Shown piece by piece: positions 62,509 to 64,000 of a stretch of DNA of 64,000 nucleotides. Below the pieces are notes generated by a model. That model was given only the letters and a program-made list of their open reading frames with translations, did not search any database and had not been told where the DNA came from. Position 1 is the first letter of the stretch. Every line of letters starts with the position of its first letter. A program made the position numbers and the translations under genes. The stretch lies in contig JAHRBC010000002.1 in NCBI GenBank assembly GCA_022702545.1, positions 1,302,001 to 1,366,000 of the forward strand, given 5' to 3'. The stretch comes from Phycomyces nitens (lineage: Eukaryota > Mucoromycota > Mucoromycetes > Mucorales > Phycomycetaceae).

Positions 62509-64000
62509 CACTGCAAAAATACCCCCAATTCCCATATGTGTAGTTGATACAGTTGGTATGGGATATAAAGGTCAATTTTCTAGCTCAGGCCATTTTTTGT
62601 GAGTTAAGAGAAAAAACCATATTTTTGATAGATTTTATTGGTTGTAGAGAATAGTGTAGCATGAAAAATAAATATTAAACTCAAATCATATCAAATAAAC
62701 TGTACCTGAGTATATCTTCTTTACTGTTAAACCAAAACATTTTAAATTATTTATTAAACAATGGCTCCTATCCGTAAATCTACAAGAACAAAAGAATGCA
62801 GATGTTCTATTTGCAAGAACAAAGAGGGAGGATTTGATTTTCTCACAGCTCAAACATTTAAGCGTCATATGCTTAAAGAAGATGCCAAAAACAGTTTTTT
62901 TGGTGGTAGATGTAAGATATATTTTATATTTGGATTTGTAAATTATTTAATTAATAATAAATATGTTTTTGAATTAAATAGCAATGGAAATTGTTGATGA
63001 TGAAGAGCAATACTTTGAGGCCGTAGACAATGTAGAGGCCATGGATTTTGAGTCTGGTGGTAAGGATTTTTTAAAATTTTATTGTTTTTTTATTAAACCA
63101 ATGTTGTTACACTTGGGCAGACTTGGAAAACGATATTGAAGGACATGAGGGGGTACAAGAACCCATTAGAAACCTACCTCTTTCTGAATCTGACGCCATT
63201 TTTGGTGCAGAGGATGAATGCAGCTCGTTTGGTGACTCTGACTCTGACTCTGATAACGAAAGTGAAGATGAGATGCTTGATAATGAAGGTTTGTGTAGTA
63301 CCTGAAATGCTAATCCACCCATCTATATAGATTGTATATTAATGAGGTGTTTTGTGTTGATATTTTTCAGAATTCAACTCAGAATTGAGTTTCATTCATG
63401 GCTTTGTGGTCAAGGCTCTTGCCCTGTTCATTTCCTTTTACGTTGTCAATGAAGGCGCAATTATCTTGATTGCAATCGTAAACAAGATCTTGGATTTTTT
63501 TGGCGATTCTTTCCGAGTCCCATCAAGTGTCTCTGGTCTAAAAAGCATGGCAGGAATGGATACATTGACAAAGGGCATCAAGAAATATGTTGCATGTGGT
63601 GAATGCCACAGTATTTATGAGAACGATGGTGCACCTCTTTTCTGTACCTTTGACAAGTTTGGAAATAGCGCCTTGTGTGGCCATAGCTTGTTCAAGTCCA
63701 GTTCGTCCACAATCCCAAAGAAGTCGTATGTGTACCAGTCAATCAAACACTCTCTGCAAACTCTCTTTTCTCGGCCCGATTTCGAAACCCAAATCAACTC
63801 TTGGAATCGTGGTCCCAAAGTGGAAAAGACGATGTTTGATGTGTATGATGGTGCGATGTGGAACAGTGTTAAAGACATCAATGGCAACCTCTTTGTTGAT
63901 GACAGCCGCTCTCTAATGTTGACACTGAATATTGACTGGTTCCAGCCATTTGATGGTGTCTCATATTCGTGTGGTGCCATTTACTTGGCAGTAAACAATC
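62509..64000 (+). mobile_element. CACTA element J, left end, runs off the window
   Basis: It starts CACTGCAAAAATACCCCC at 62509 within the last exon of the E3 gene. The first 40 bp resemble the end of element O (2834 inward). The transposase gene follows on the plus strand. The right end and any accessory genes are outside the window. Confidence 0.88.
62761..64000 (+). CDS. tnp2-type CACTA transposase of element J, 5' part (partial)
   Basis: Exons 62761-62911, 62982-63059, 63121-63288 and 63371 onward join at GT-AG introns in the same phases (1,1,1) as in B and G1. Exon 1 encodes a CRCSICKNKEGG...FKRHM finger module; exons 2 and 3 are acidic (SDSDSDNESEDEM). Exon 4 matches the other transposases: FVVNEGAIIL-like start, a GLKSMAGMDTLTKGIKK stretch, CGECHSIYE, YVYQSIKHSL and LNIDWFQPFDGVSYS near the window end. 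The first possible catalytic Asp is thus included. It is the most diverged tnp2 protein here. It stays open to the last base. Confidence 0.85.

Overview
The window is AT-rich eukaryotic DNA made almost entirely of transposable elements (TEs). Short GT-AG introns, miniature exons, CACTA, Plavaka-like, Merlin (ISXO2-like) and MULE transposases, and a Ty3/gypsy chromovirus together suggest an early-diverging fungus, most likely Mucoromycota. That assignment is inference; no species marker is present. The only host genes I can support are two tRNA genes, tRNA-Gly(GCC) at 19631-19701 and tRNA-Ala(AGC) at 34360-34432.

Layout. 1-2834: right borders of four nested elements (A in C in D in O), all lying in an LTR-like repeat. 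2835-8636: tandem LTR-like repeats (minus strand) interrupted by a 3.3 kb CACTACGGC element (E1, 4815-8145, TSD GAA). 9144-15423: intact CACTA element B (TSD CAT). 15861-19188: decayed Plavaka-like transposase H. 19330-19701: LTR-like fragment beside tRNA-Gly. 19759-22828: decayed MULE K. 22852-23231: solo LTR. 23413-32774: element E2, carrying a Ty3/gypsy chromovirus (23692-29485, TSD GAAAT) and a solo LTR (30858-31237, TSD ATTAA). 32818-34248: further LTR and MULE-TIR relics. 34443-36920: three LTR-like repeats stacked upstream of tRNA-Ala. 36921-37395: CACTA relic. 37856-49281: a Merlin/ISXO2-like transposase gene split by element F (38014-41900, TSD TGA) and CACTA element G1 (42427-48773). 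50115-53090: intact single-exon Plavaka-like transposase I. 53314-62508: element E3, split by G2 (53910-60260, TSD TCA) and J (62509 to the window end).

How the genes work together. CACTA elements B, G1 and G2 share one architecture: a four-exon tnp2-type transposase with an N-terminal Cys/His module, a convergent four-exon gene (about 330 aa, coiled coil plus basic region, in the position of a TnpA-type accessory protein), and, transcribed away from it from a shared 0.2 kb promoter, a third gene that no single reading frame shows. It has seven exons of 40-111 nt which join to 160 codons. Exon lengths are identical in all four copies (A, B, G1, G2) while intron lengths vary, and the joined frame is open in A, B and G1. 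This hidden gene is the main discovery here.

Other signals: near-exclusive CpG transitions between E-family ends (a sign of cytosine methylation), LTR-like repeats placed 10-11 bp upstream of both tRNA genes, and a chromovirus integrase with a chromodomain followed by two AT-hooks. All homology statements rest on motif recognition by eye; no database search was run.
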